A DNA stretch of 64,000 bases from Isoetes taiwanensis. Lineage: Eukaryota; Streptophyta; Lycopodiopsida; Isoetales; Isoetaceae. The notes below the pieces were generated by a model that saw only the letters and a list, made by a program, of their open reading frames with translations, was not told the origin of the DNA and did not search any database. Location: contig JAJEKV010000056.1 in the NCBI GenBank assembly GCA_021234155.1, forward strand, positions 2,091,330-2,155,329, in the 5' to 3' direction. Positions 10,897-23,459 of the stretch are shown in pieces (the stretch's first letter is position 1; every line of letters starts with the position of its first letter). The position numbers were made by a program, and so were the translations under genes.

Positions 10897-11797
10897 TTTT
10901 TTATTCAGATGTTACATTGTTGCCAATACCATCTCATATAATGTCAATTGCTGTGCCTCATCTTGAAGTTGTCCTATCATAGCTGCCTTTTAGATGCTAT
11001 TCTTTATTGCGTAAATTTCTCAACATAACTATTGTATACTTCAAACACAATATGGTCACCCTTTCTAGTCACTGATAACCACCAGAGTTTCTAATCTGGG
11101 CCCTCTAGCGTTTTACCTTCCAAAGTTTGAAGGATCTCTTCTTTTTTCCTTTGCTCCCTTTCAAGTTCGTCACAAACCGAAAGGACCATGATCTCGTTGT
11201 TGTCAATCACTCAAAACATATTTTAATAGTGGTGAAAAACATCTTACCGAGTATGAATGAGATAGGAGACAGTAGGTTCTTCATACGACATCTTTGGACT
11301 ACAAATAAAAATATTAAATTTGTCAATATCTGCAAATATCAGGTATTCTGTTAGAAAACTATTATTGGCCAAAATTTTAAACATACTATATTGTACTACT
11401 GGATTGTCCTTTGCTTGTACTCGATGTGGAAGATTTGAATCCTTCTTGATCAATAAAGTTGGGATCTCTATGATTTTTAAGTTTTGAACTCTCATGATCC
11501 ACATGGTTCAATAATAATTGTATTTCTGATCCTTTGCCGACTTTTAACTAGGTTACATGAACCATTAAAATTAGTTAGCTAGTTCACATAAACAATATGA
11601 ATCTTTTAAGCTTCTCATCACACATATCTAAATAGTAGAAGAAAGATACTAGACTGATTCAAAACGTTTCCCACCTATTGACTAATAAAAGCACTCGTAA
11701 GAAATATCCTAACCTGGACTCCACTGCTTTGGTTGTCTACTCTTACATCTTTTTGTCCTCTGTAACCAAACATGTCAATTGTATATTCATAAGTTGA
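10897..11797. other. non-coding stretch, no recognised feature
   Basis: AT-rich sequence. Short open frames at 11127-11354 and 11244-11504 overlap on opposite strands and resemble no family I know. Confidence 0.4.
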
Positions 11798-12205
11798 TCA
11801 CGATGTACAGTAGAAAACAGACAACCTTAGAACCACTTCTTGTCTATGTTCTCCTCCATGAACTATGATTTGACCTTGTCCTCCTTGAACAACGACCTGC
11901 CCTTGATGACCTTGAATCGTGATAGTTCCATCATTGTCAGCTGCATTGCTTTGAAAACTTGGCGGCAATATGATAGAAATTGGAGTATTGGAGCTGGTCA
12001 AAGATTTCCTCGGAACCGAAAAGGACTCAGGGTGTTGGTTGTAGACACCATTTAGTGCAATGTTTATAGTATCTGGGAGAACATTAATAAGAATTGCTTT
12101 CTCTCCCTTGGAATGTTGTATTATTGGTTTGAATGTGGGGCTCTTTCTGTGCAGATCTTTGTCCTGAGTCCCTTCTAATGATTTCGGTGTAGGGCTCTTT
12201 CTCAT
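11798..12205 (-). CDS. hypothetical protein, 135 aa, unassigned
   Basis: An ATG-started frame that I cannot assign to a family. The N-terminal half is basic and polar (MRKSPTPKSLEG). The C-terminal part holds a near-repeat, GTITIQGHQGQVVVQGGQGQ followed by IIVHGG, which looks like short beta-strand repeats. There is no signal peptide or membrane segment. It could be an exon of a larger gene or a chance frame. The composition is more protein-like than neighbouring frames. No splice context or neighbouring exon was identified, so the call is weak. Confidence 0.3.
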   Translation of the reverse strand: MRKSPTPKSLEGTQDKDLHRKSPTFKPIIQHSKGEKAILINVLPDTINIALNGVYNQHPESFSVPRKSLTSSNTPISIILPPSFQSNAADNDGTITIQGHQGQVVVQGGQGQIIVHGGEHRQEVVLRLSVFYCTS

Positions 12206-13570
12206 TTTAAAGCTGATCTACACCAGAACTATCCCATCATATTGCATATATAATCATTAATTTCCATTTGCTCTTTCCTTCAGAGGTTTGGAATGACATG
12301 TATGGACGGTTGGAGAATCAAATATTTCTGCAATTCAATCATCAACCAGATAATTACTTAAGTCTAAACCAATTCACAACAAGAACACGCAAGACTTTTA
12401 AACATTTTAAATGACAAAATAAAGATAAATTGTGAAGCACAAAAAACATTATTTGACCTTATGATTATATTTAATCGTTGCCTTATCAATCAGCAATTTG
12501 AAGTCCAGGAACTCTTCTAAATAGCAGACAATTTTTTATAGCAGCCTGTAATGTCATCCTTCAACATACATCCATTCTTGTACCAAATGCATTACTTTTG
12601 ATCTATCCCTTCAATTTTGTATACTAAAATTACTTCCAATGGATCAGTAAATGCCTCTGCAATGGAAATCTAGGTACCCATTCTGTCTTCTGTTTACAAG
12701 CTCAAAGCATTACGCCAAGAAACTTGGTGGCTAAAATATGTTCTTCAGCCTCATTAAGACAAGAGTTGGCATCTTTAGTGTAAGATCCAGAAAGAGAATT
12801 GTTGAAATATGTCGTGCATAAGTTAATATGACGTTTGCGTCCAATGAAACTTGAAATTTCAAGGATTGCCTTCCATATTTACATATATAGAGCCAAAACA
12901 GCATGGATATAGCCCATATCTCCTTGATGCAATGGTTTGTGATTAAGACTATAGCCCCGAGAATCCAACTAAAAGGTCAAATTCAAGAACCATTAGTTGC
13001 ACAATCCTCAACTTTGGGCAGTAAATGCTGGTCTGGTTGGTTACCATCCAGCAATACCCAAAACATTACACCCGTCCGAGAGAAGAGGAGCCCCTCAAGG
13101 GGAAAGATTCCATAGTATAATTCCCTTAGGGAATCCTCCACAACCTGCCTTCAGAGGCAACCAAAAGCGCTTTGTCTAAAGTTGGGATGCATATGTGAAG
13201 CGTTGGCATTAAGAAGAGACGTTAGGAAATTGGAACGCAATGAGACTTCCATATGATATCCCTCCTGCTTAGGTGGCAAGAATTAGAATTATAATGGAAG
13301 ATGCGTTGCTAGCACAAACGAATATATATCTTGATTATTTGATGAAGCTTGTGGACAAGATGGTTTGCTGAAGAACTATTACTAGGATTATAGTATGCGA
13401 TGTAGGTGTGGCATGACATGAGAGTCATGAGTCTTCAAAGGTAAAATCGGTCCTGGATAAATAAATGGTACATTCAACGGGAAGCATGAGGGTGTATGTT
13501 ATGATGGCAACACCACAACCGCGTAAAGAGAGCAAGGAAAAGAAATTGCTAACACTTGGCTGCACAGGCT
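12206..13570. other. non-coding stretch, no recognised feature
   Basis: AT-rich sequence downstream of the PPR pseudogene (which lies on the minus strand). It includes its 3' flank. No further reading frame is supported. Confidence 0.4.
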
Positions 13571-16500
13571 TTACCAAAAGTCCCCACAAGAGCATCTTCC
13601 ATGTTCAAATACATGGAACCGAGTTGCATCCCTGCAAATGACAATTCTTTGCTCTATCTTTGAGATAAGAGAAATGGATTTGTGACAATCATTACAAACC
13701 CGAAGGTTCTTAACAACACGTATGGGCATCCCTGGTGCAGTATTCACAAGCGCACAACCAATAGCCAGCCTCTCACTATGCCCACATAGTGCAGACTCTT
13801 TTTGATCATCCGAAATATCTTGTAAAACACTGTCTAAGTCAGGCACATATCCTTCCTTTTTCATCTTCACCAAAACATCTTGCAGTTTTGCTTCTATATC
13901 TTTAATCTGGTAGTGACTTGTGTCTCCAGCCATAAATTTGTGCACTGTTCCATTATCATCAGTCCAACAACTTTGTCCTGGTTTCTTCCAAGCCCTGGCT
14001 TCAATCCTCATGGCGTGGACTTTTGCACTTTCCTCCCACATACCACAAACTGCATAAATATTTGCCATTGATACATAAGCTGACGCATCTTTAGTATCAA
14101 ATATTAGCAAACATTCAAAGGCATGCCTTCCAATCACCACATTCTTCCACTTCCAACAAGCACCCAACACTGTCATCCATATTGTCCAATTGGGTTCAAA
14201 AGGCATGTTTTTCACCAATTCCATGGCATCGTCCAATAAATTGCCCGACCCAGAAGATCAACCATACAAGCATAATGTTCTAGAGCTATAGTAACCAAGT
14301 AGTGTAAGCACATGAGTGAGAAGTACTGTTTTGCCTCGTCAAGGAGACCAGCATGACTGCAAGCATGGAGAATAGTGACAAATGTGATGCCATCTGCTTG
14401 AATAGAATCCTCCTGCATCTTCCTAAATAGAGCAAAGACATGCCTTGAATCTCCATGATGAGCATATCCTGTCAGCAGAGCATTCCATGTTACCAGATCC
14501 CTTGTGCTCAGTGAATCGAAACTTTCCTCAGCATCAAGCATGCTTCCACACTTGCCAAAGAATCCAACCAGACATGCTGCTATTACTGGCTCATTCTGGA
14601 GGCCATAATTGTTAATTTGAACCTGAAGCTCCCTTCCAGCTTTTAAGGCCACCAAACTGCCACATGCCTTCAGGGCAGCAACATAAGTCAGAGCATCTGG
14701 CATAAAGCCCTCATCTTGCATATGCCTAAATAATTGCAGAGCCACAATGCTCTCCTCATTTTCAGCATATCCAAATATAATAGCATTCCATGATACTAAA
14801 TCATGAGATGGCATTTTGTCAAAGATACAACGAGCATGCAACACACTCCCACATTTGGAATATATGTCCACCAACGTACTTGCCACAAAGATGTCCAACT
14901 CATACCCCTCTTTTGCAAGTTGGGAATGAATAGATATGCATTTTTCTAAGGACTCTATTCTTATTAGTTTGCCCTCGACTTGCTTGCCATCCTCCTTAGA
15001 TACACAAGTTGAGCACGCCTTAAGTACAGCAAGATAAGTTCGATCATTTGGCACAAAACCCTTATCTTGCATGCATGCATATAACTGGAAGGAACATTCC
15101 TCTGCATCTTCTGCATACCCAGATATCATAGAATTCCATGACACTAAATCATGTTCTGGCATGTTGTCAAAGATCCAATGAGTATGCTCCATACTTCCAC
15201 ATCTGGCGATACATCCAGCATCGTGATTTGCCACAAAAATGTCAGACCCATACCCACCTTTCACAAGTTGAGAATGAACAGACAGAACCTTCTCAAGACA
15301 TTGTACTTTCATAAGCTTGCCATCAACTTGCACGCCAACTTCATTTTCTGCACAATTTGCACATGCTTTGAATACAGCCATGTAAGTTCGAGCAAGCGGT
15401 AAGAAACCTGCAACTTGCAGTAGTGTAAATAACTGGAATGCACATTCCCTCTCATGACTTTCTGCATAGCCAAATATCATTGCATTCAACAACACCAGAT
15501 CATGCCAAGGCATTGTGTCCAGAACGTGACGAGCATGCTCCATGCTCCCACATTTGCAATACATGTCCACAATTGCACTTGCTGGAAAGATGTCGGACTC
15601 ATGCATGCTCTTCTTGAGATGAGAATGAATAGTTATTCCTTTCTCTAGGGACTGTATTTTTACAATCTTGCCTTCAATTTGCTTGCCAATTTCTTTTGCT
15701 GCAGAACTAGCACATGCCTTAAGTGCAGCAACATAAGTTTGAGAATTTGGTGTAAAACCTTCTGCTTGCATGCTAGCAAATGATTTGAGCGCGTACTCAC
15801 ATGCCCCACCGTCTACATATCCAAATATAAGAGCATTCCATGACACAATATCATGCTGATCCATTTTGTCAAAGATCTGACAAGCATGATCCATGCTCCC
15901 ACATTTAGCATACATATCCACCATTGTGTTTGCCACAAAAATATCCGACTCATATCCACTTTTAAGAAGTCGAGAATGGATAGACATGCCTTTCTCTAGA
16001 GACTGTACTTTTACATGTTTGTCTTTGACTTGCTTTGTTAGCCTCTTTTTGCTGCACGGTTAGCACAGCCTTTAAGTGCAGCAACATAAGTCCGATCATT
16101 TGGCTTAAAACCTTCTTCTTGCATGCAAGCAAATATTTGGAGAGCATCTTCATCCTCCCCACTTTCCACATACCCAAATATCAGACTGTTCCAAGTCACA
16201 ACAAGTGAAGGTATTCTATTGAAAACCCAATGAGCATGCTGCATGCTCCCACATTTGGCATAAAAATCCACCATTGTATTTGCCACAAACATGTCAGAGT
16301 CATACCCATTCTTTGAAAGTTGAGAATGGACAGATATGCCTTTTTCAAGAGACTGTATTTTAACAAACTTGCCTTCAACTTGCTTTGCATCTTCTTTTGC
16401 TGCACAACTAGCACATGCCTTTAGTGCAGCAACATAGGTTTGAGGATTTGGCATGAAGCCTTCTGCCTGCAAGTGGGAAAATAAGTGAAGTGCATATTCG

Positions 16501-17663
16501 CCATGCCCCCATTCCACATAGCCAGAAATTATTGTATTCCAAGACACAAGATCATGTTGAGGCATCTTATTGAAGATCCAACAAGCATGTTCCATACTCC
16601 CACATATGGCATACAAATCCATCATTGTATTTGCTACAAACTTGTCAAACTCATACCCACTCTTTGCAAGTTGGGAATGAATAGCCATGCACTTTTCTAA
16701 AGATTGTACTTTTATATGTCTGTCTGCAATTCGGTGTGCACCTTCTCTTGTTGCTTTATTAGCACAGGCCTTAAGTGCGGCAACATAAGTTCTGTCATTT
16801 GGTGCAAAACCTTCGCATTGCATGTATTCAAAAAATTGAAGAGCGGCCTCACCATTTTCAATCTCTGTATAACCAAATATCAGAGTATTCCAAGACACCA
16901 GATCATGCTGAGCCATGTTCCCAAGAACCTGAAGAGCATGCTGCATGCTTCCACATTTGGCATAAACATCCATCAATGTGTTTGCAACAAAAATGTCAGA
17001 TTCTTATCCTCTTTTTGCAAGTTGGGAGTGTATAACCATGCACTTCTCTAGAGACTGTACTTTGAAAATTTTACTGCCAACTTGCTTGTACTCTTCCTTC
17101 ATTGCAAAGCTAGCACATGCTTTAAGTACAGCAACATAAGTACGAGGATTTGGTGGGAAACCTTCTCCTTGCATACGCATGAATAATTCAAGAGCAGATT
17201 CGCCCTCCCCACAGTTCACATAAGCAAATATCATAGCATTCCAGGACACCAGATCATGTTGATGAATGCTGTCAAAAACCTCACAAGCTTGCACCATGCT
17301 TCCGCACTTGGCATACATATGCACTAGAGTGGTTGCCACAGCAATGTTTATACGAATCCTACTGTCATTCACATGAGCATGAATTTTCATCCCTGTTTCT
17401 AAGTCTCTCGAAGTGGTACATGCCTTCAATGCTGCATTTGTAACAGAAAGACTTGGTTTCAATCCTTTACTCAAGGCTTTAGTATAAAGAATGAGCGCTT
17501 CTGTACCCTCCACTTCACGTGGCCTTTTTGTACTCTGGAAGGACGGTATTTTCCTTTGTTCTGACACCCCGCCCAAGAAGTCCACAGAATCATTTGAGTT
17601 TCTTACGTGACCATTTTGGACAACAGTAAGAGTCAATCCACGGGCTTCCGTAGCGGAAAGCAT
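13571..17663 (-). pseudogene. PPR protein of the PLS-E-DYW class, disrupted
   Basis: Family members are nuclear-encoded organelle RNA editing factors. PPR modules bind RNA, and the DYW domain deaminates C to U. About nine modules of ~117 residues follow one another, each with a motif like VDMYAKCGSMEHA and then HDLVSWNALIFGY. The C-terminal part has the E region, then the DYW domain with catalytic HSE, zinc ligands CNDCH and the end GRCSCGDFW, a DFW variant. Breaks: an in-frame TAA at 17004-17006 (where sister modules have Tyr), a frameshift near 16040-16060, and a 1-base deletion near 14230 (just after LLGRA). A compensated pair of shifts at about 15205-15230 turns the usual NTMxDxY into NHDAGCI. 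The start at 17663 is the first Met of the open frame, and a transit peptide is not obvious. There are no introns. If ungapped it would be ~1360 residues, long for the class. Confidence 0.92.
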
Positions 17664-19718
17664 CAGGAAAATGCAGAATTCAGAGTGGATAGGTAGAGCA
17701 ATATTGTGTTATGATGGCAATTACACTTGAATACCGTTGCCATTGAGAACCTAGCGTCCAGTTAAGTTGTGGTGCTGAATAATTAGAAAATCTACTTCTG
17801 TCTGCATAATTAATTTCCTTTGCCATCTCGTTTAAAATGGCAAAATTTACGGCACATTAGACACCGTGCAATTGAAAGAAATAAGAAGATAGAGACATAC
17901 CATAATCCCATGAACCCGAGAATCCTTTACATACTTTCCGGCGACGGGCGAATTCAATTTGATTTGGAGTTCATAGCTTTTGCAACATTTCTTCCTGTCA
18001 AAATGGCAGATAAATGCCATCATCATTCATTAGTTTGGAGAAATGCACATTACAGTTCCGTTGAGTGGCATTTAGAGTCTCCATAGCCCGCGCACTTGGT
18101 AACTTCTTATGTTAAGGCCAGATGCCGGAGCAGGCAGAAACCCGCGAAGGGCAGATTTCTGCATTTTCAGATTGCCACCTCAGCCGCTGTTTTCATATAG
18201 GCCAGCTAGGTTGTCATTATGCAACATGGAATAAACCAATTGTATTGTTGTTGATTATATAACTTTGTGGTATTCAATACTATTTTATCGAACATGGAAG
18301 TAGGTTGAAAGAACTATTTTATCGAACATGGAAGTAGGCTATGGTCACCATGTTATGTGCACTTAAGAGCAAAATCCCAGTTAATGAGTGTCAATTAACA
18401 TACAACCTAATGGCCTACATGTTTAGATATTTGATGTTGTCCGCAATTGGGCTTGTGGAACTTTTGGGTCCAAACGTCGATGGGCTAGAAACTAAATAAC
18501 AGTCAAAGTCGGGGGAAGGGGGATGGGGGGTCTGGGATTCCCCTTCGCAATAACTTTAGCCATCTAGCATGGCAGTAAATGATTGGACAAGGGGCCCCTG
18601 ACCGCTTACTTGGCATTGCCTGCTATGCAAGTAATTGCTACTCACCCCTGACCATGCTTGTCCTATCATACATCTGTTGCATATTATAGCCTCAAGGTGT
18701 TCCTATGGTCATGAGGCCTGAGGTTACCATCATGGTAGCTCCAATCACCCATTGTGGGTCTATTCAACCGCTAGCGCTGCCAAAGTGATGGGCATGCGCT
18801 GAATTAGCAGCTCAATCAGGAACTCAAGATCAATTCTTATGGAGTGACCTGCCATATTTGACCGGAATCCCTTTATCCCCCAATTGCAGCCAAAAGAGTT
18901 AGAAATTAAAGCTTAAATTTTTGAAAAATCATCCTCGCACAAAAGAGGATGATCATTGCATCTCTCGTTTAAAAAAGGATTCAAATTGATCAAGAAGCAG
19001 CACGCCTCTTCTCCTTCCAGCTTCGGAATGTTAAAGGTAAGTGCCTTCTGTAGTTGATGTGCTCTAATGCAAGCGGCCAATCTTCTGCTTCTTTATCACA
19101 GATAGGTAACTACTTCAGTTCACCAAGGATGGACACACATTGCCAGTCTTTCCTTCTGCTAACATGGGACATAGCTTGCGACAACCTGTTTGAAACCCCA
19201 TTCCTTGCATAAAGACCTCAGGTGGAGTCGTCCTCTTCAACAATATCTACCTCTTTATGCTCGGCCAATATGAAAAAAATCCCAAAGAGAGAAGAAAAAA
19301 TAAATAACTAGCAGAACTGCAGGGTTGAGAAGAAGGCTAGGTAGTTGGGTTTGTGTTGAAATTTTAATCGTAGTAATTTGAATTTTGGCGGCAACCTTCT
19401 TAAGGGTTTTTTTTCTAGTGGAGTTTGGTGAAGGTCTGGGTGGGGATGGAGTAGTTACATTGACAAAGCTTACTTGGAGATGGTTGTCTAGTGGAGTTTG
19501 TGTGTTAAGACACGAATTGAAAGTTGCTTAGTGCTTGAATTAGTGCGAGCTAGACATGTGGGTGTGCGATAGGGGTATTGTGTGGATTTTCGTGCTACGC
19601 GATAGGGTACGACGCCATTTAGAAAGTATTGTGATTTTGGAGGCTATGTGATAGGGCTATATGGTGGCATTATTGATCGATGTTGCTAAAGGTTTTCACG
19701 TTTGTCGAGTACATTGAT
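17664..19718. other. non-coding stretch with one hairpin
   Basis: This is the 5' flank of the PPR pseudogene and further intergenic DNA. A 9 bp stem, ATCATCCTC and GAGGATGAT, with an 8-base loop lies at 18928-18953. A 29 bp segment is repeated at about 18273-18302 and 18310-18338 (ACTATTTTATCGAACATGGA). No gene is recognised. Confidence 0.45.
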
Positions 19719-19721
19719 GGC

Positions 19722-20060
19722 TTTTTTTTTTGGTACAAATATGTATTAATATATAAATTTACAATGGATATCCCGAAATGGGATTTCGATAGAAAGAATT
19801 ACGACAAAATGGGATTACTATAGGACTAGTCATCTTCAACTAGGCTTAGATACGATATGGAAGTAGCCAATTTCAAGCAGCAAGAGATGGGGAGAGTACC
19901 CCACTGAAAATGGAGTTCCGCTATTGAACATTATGATAGGTGTCGGGCAAGTCATATACCCTGACTGCACGTTGTTTGAATCCGTCTCCCAATGACATTT
20001 GGAAAATGAATAGAACCCTCTTATAGTACTGCAGGGTTTGGGCAGTTACATTGTGTGCCG
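19722..20060 (-). mobile_element. possible short LINE 3' end
   Basis: A run of 10 T followed by sequence which on the minus strand reads ATATTAATACATATTTGTACC. It resembles the 3' UTR plus poly(A) layout of LINE B, including the TTAATA core. No ORF2 motif follows, so this may be only a heavily truncated copy. The upper boundary is a guess. Confidence 0.35.
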
Positions 20061-20890
20061 TTGTTGCTACATTAGCAGTGTTTTGTTTGGCTGGAAGTCT
20101 GCTGTCGTGACTGGCGATACGATGGACAGTTGTTTCCTGCCCTTTATTCGTGACAATATCACGTACAGTAGTCCAGCATGAGCGCCCTTCTCATGACCAC
20201 GATTATGTTGCCTTAGTAGCTTCGATAATATCCCGTTGCCGACCATTATCACTAATTGCCGACCATTATCACTAAGATTTGGAAAAAGCTTTTGATTACT
20301 AAAGTTGCAAAATGAATTCTTGCTAATTGTGCACTACGTTCAGATAATACTCCGTCGAGAATACGGCGAGAATAGTACCATATAAACAAAATTAATTTGT
20401 TCATGAATAGAATAAAATAGAAGAAAACATGAAGAGACAAAAGGGGAGAAAATACGTTCAAAAAGGTACCAGACCAAGAGGGAAAAGCAATTAGTTCATT
20501 GTTAACTATACATTCAATCGATTGTTTTACAAGGGTGTCTGGGAGGTTCTCTTCAGGAAGCAGCAGCATGGGGTATGCCATCACAATTGCAGCATTATAT
20601 ATTCGCCATGATCCTTTTAAATTGTGAACCATAGAATACGCTACAACTATGAGAAGAAGTAAAACTTTCTATAGTAGATGACTTCTTAGATGAGGCACAA
20701 TAGTCGCATTTTATTAAAGTGGGTCACATTCTGACGTTTAGGACTCATACAAAAAATGGAACTCTTACAGGAAAAAAAAAGTTTTGCATTGAATCAGTGA
20801 TAGAAATGCACATCTTTCTCATAAAATTTTCTAACCACGAGTTGAGAAAGTTCTCAAGAATTTTCAAGCATAACTTTCAAGTTGGGAAAG
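20061..20890. other. unassigned stretch with a 126-codon open frame
   Basis: The minus frame at 20252-20632 contains a hydrophobic stretch near FLNVFSPLLSLHVFFYFILF, but I do not recognise it. It does not match the expected CLC continuation. A short segment at 20701-20728 (TAGTCGCATTTTATTAAAG) recurs at 30948-30975. Confidence 0.35.
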
Positions 20891-20894
20891 TGGT

Positions 20895-21040
20895 AGAGAG
20901 GGGAGGGAGGGGAGGGGAGGAGCAAAGAAAGGGGAAAAGGGGGCACATGAGGAGGGGAAGGGCAACAAGGGGAAGTTGGGGAAGGGGAAAAGAAGTTGGG
21001 GGCAAGGGGGAAGAGCGGGGAGCGAGGGAAGGGTGGAGCC
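20895..21040 (+). repeat. G-rich purine tract with G-quadruplex potential
   Basis: About 145 bases of almost pure A/G. It includes GGGGAGGGAGGGGAGGGG at about 20900-20917, four G-runs separated by single A. Open frames on both strands through it are compositional. Confidence 0.75.
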
Positions 21041-21193
21041 ACAAGAGTTAAAAAGGAAGTCGAGAATGCAAGGAAGCAAGCAATATTACCATGCTTTTGA
21101 ATTAATAAATTTCTAATTTAATTAAATATAAATTAAATTATCAATACTCTATTACAAACCTTTCTCGACCCACTAGTCGAGAAGAAGGACTAC

Positions 21194-22200
21194 CAGGATG
21201 ACATCTCCTCCAAGGCAAATAAAATGCCACCTATAGGACTCCTGAATGCTCCTGCGAGCCTTGCAGCTGACCCACAAGTAACTAGATCCCGCCGATCTTT
21301 ATCACTGGCTAGAAGATTAAATGCTTTGGAGTCTCCCATTGTAGATGCTATTTGACCTAAGATATATCCTATGCAAGACCCTATATGCACAAGAGGACCC
21401 CCCCTTCCCACTTATTAAGCCGCTTGATACGGCACCAACAATCCCTACTATCTGCATGCAAAACAAATCAAGATCGACTTGTGTTTTCCAGTGTGGTATT
21501 TCAAGTGGTTACATGTTAAAAAGAAAGGTTAAAGTTTTACCTTTACAAGAAGAACTTTTAGAGAGAACAACTCAGATACATCAAGACCATTTAGGTATGC
21601 TTTTACTTCAGGAATCCCAGATCCAGCTGCTGCAGGCGCAAAGAAGATGCAAAGTAGTGCACAAACAAAAACACCACATTGCTTACTGAATAAACTGCAA
21701 AGGCTGATGCATAACTGCCCAAAACAAAAGTGTTAGCATACAGAAGATTAGTTAGAAAAGGTTGTTTACGTTTGAATATAAACCTCCAAGAGACCCCAAC
21801 ACATTTACCTTTTAGAATCCATTAGATCAGTAGTAATTAAAAATCTGGTGCCAGCAATATTCTCTATAGCAACATTGATGATAATTGCAAGCAGAGCAGT
21901 TAAGAAACCAATCAGAAATGTTGCAATCCACTTGTTGATAGTATAAACAAAGATAACTATCTGAGAACAATCTTGTTTATATAACTCATTGTCTATCAAT
22001 CTGCATCAGACCATTTTTTAAAAAAATTAAGGATTTGTGGGTCTTTGATTCATACAGCATGGAGAGAAAAAAGGGAATACGGAGTGAGAAGCTATTTACC
22101 CATAGTCTAAGCTCTCCAGTTTAAAAGGACCGCGAAACTTTTCTGGTTGTTTTACTCTGATTAAGGGTTCTGAAATATCAACGTCATTCTGGGTTGCCAT
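21194..22200 (-). pseudogene. CLC-type anion channel/transporter, first four exons, frameshifted
   Basis: The CLC family moves chloride or nitrate across plant endomembranes. Exon 1 (22100-22200) starts at an ATG and encodes a basic N-terminus ending KLESLDY, with donor GG|GTAAAT. Exon 2 (21809-22000) has KWIATFLIGFLTALLAIIIN and NVAIENIAG, the first membrane helix. Exon 3 (21541-21714) starts SYASAFAVYSVSN and carries the selectivity motif GSGIPEVKAYLNG. Exon 4 (21194-21451) has GGPLVHIGSC, RRDLVTCGSAA and GILFALEEMSSW. Acceptors end in GCAG and the phases agree across exons. There is a 1-base frameshift in exon 3 near the VVF segment. An extra G in a 7-G run of exon 4 shifts the frame before GGPLVHIG. 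The usual Glu of GKEGP is Gly. The rest of the ~780-residue protein, including the CBS domains, is not in the window. TATA-like sequences on the minus strand lie at 22379-22386 and 22429-22435. Confidence 0.88.
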
Positions 22201-22744
22201 CAATCAATCCACAGAAGCTTCAGTATGCATAGGATTGCATTGCAGACGATGAAAGAGCAAAGTACGAAGACGACCGAAGTCAAGCAAAGCTGCGCTGCAA
22301 TTGTAGAGTTGCATCTTTGAATAAGTAGCTCTAAAACTGTCGATGCCATTCATGGCTGCATACACTTCTCCTTTAGGCGTTTATAAATGTTCCTCTCAAG
22401 GGAGTCGCTATCTTCGTTCAGCCTTGCTTTAAATACACGGGCACAAAAACAACCGGGGAGTATATACCTAATTCCACCGTCTTGCAACGAGAAATTGTGC
22501 ATTGTTTTCCCAGAGGTTGGTAAAATGGTTTCTAAGGAACAATTTATGTTTCCGCCATTCTAAGGGTGTTCATTTTGAATGATTGACCAAGGCTACATTA
22601 TGATAGGAGTCAATGAAGCAAGATAATTTACAATAGGTACCTAAGAACTTTCATGTTCTGAAGAAACATTCATATGTCGTATCCTAGGCATAAGTTGGAA
22701 GCACTCTTACCCAACTCTTACCACTTATCTAGCATTTTCTTTAG

Positions 22745-22764
22745 TTTTTTTTTTTTTTTTTTTT

Positions 22765-22802
<38 letters not shown>
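22745..22802 (+). repeat. 58-base poly-T tract
   Basis: A run of T with one A at 22766. It could be the poly(A) of a minus-strand retroelement, but no element is recognised to its right. Confidence 0.85.
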
Positions 22803-22871
22803 CCATTTTTCAAGTTGCTCTATTCGTTTTGATGCTCTTTGCAAGTTTGCATATTCTTATGTTTCATTTTT

Positions 22872-23090
22872 CTCGGCGTGGCACTATAGCCTCCGACGCA
22901 TAACTATTATTTCATTCTTTCTCGGCATGGCACTGTAGCCTCTGAGGCATTCTCCATTTTTTATTATCTCTCGGCGTGGCGATGTAGCCTCCGAGGCAGC
23001 ACTAATCAGATATTTTTTCTCCGCGATGGTCATTCCCCAGGCGGTTCCCGATTGATCGTGTTTCTTTTTCAGCGTGGCTCTGGAGGCGCC
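22872..23090 (+). repeat. 49 bp minisatellite, three to four units
   Basis: CTCGGCGTGGCACTATAGCC and variants start at 22872, 22921 and 22970. Each unit continues with CTCCGAGGCA. A degenerate fourth unit lies near 23073. Confidence 0.75.
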
Positions 23091-23459
23091 TAACTCCTTG
23101 ACGGGTCATTATCTTTTTTCATCTTTGTCTCTGCATGTTATTTTTGAGGTCTCTTGGTTGTCGGGGCGCACGGGGTCGTGTAAGAGCGGGGTTTTTCATC
23201 CCGATGAGAAGCGATCGCCAGTTTTCTCACCTTTGTATAGACCGAGCGGTGGATAAATCATCTTTTTATCTTGTATTCCCTAGTTTCTTCATGCTCTCGA
23301 TGATTGTCTAGTTTCAGAGCACTCAAACTTCAAGTTCTTTAAAAAATTCTACCCCCAGTAGGTGAATCAATTTGTACTCAACGATTTTACAAAGCTCAAT
23401 GAGAACACCACTTCACTTCGGCCACTTGGTTGTGTCATAGGACCCATCCTAGGAATAAA

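Noticed and set aside
17004-17006. TAA in the PPR gene as an RNA-editing site (U to C, as in fern organelles)
   Set aside because: That editing acts on organelle transcripts, and this locus lies in nuclear, transposon-rich DNA. Frameshifts elsewhere in the gene also argue for decay.
15151-17051. Plus-strand frames antisense to the PPR pseudogene
   Set aside because: Shadows of the repeated PPR modules on the minus strand.
20854-21079. Pro/Ser-rich and Gly/Arg-rich frames
   Set aside because: Produced by the purine tract composition.
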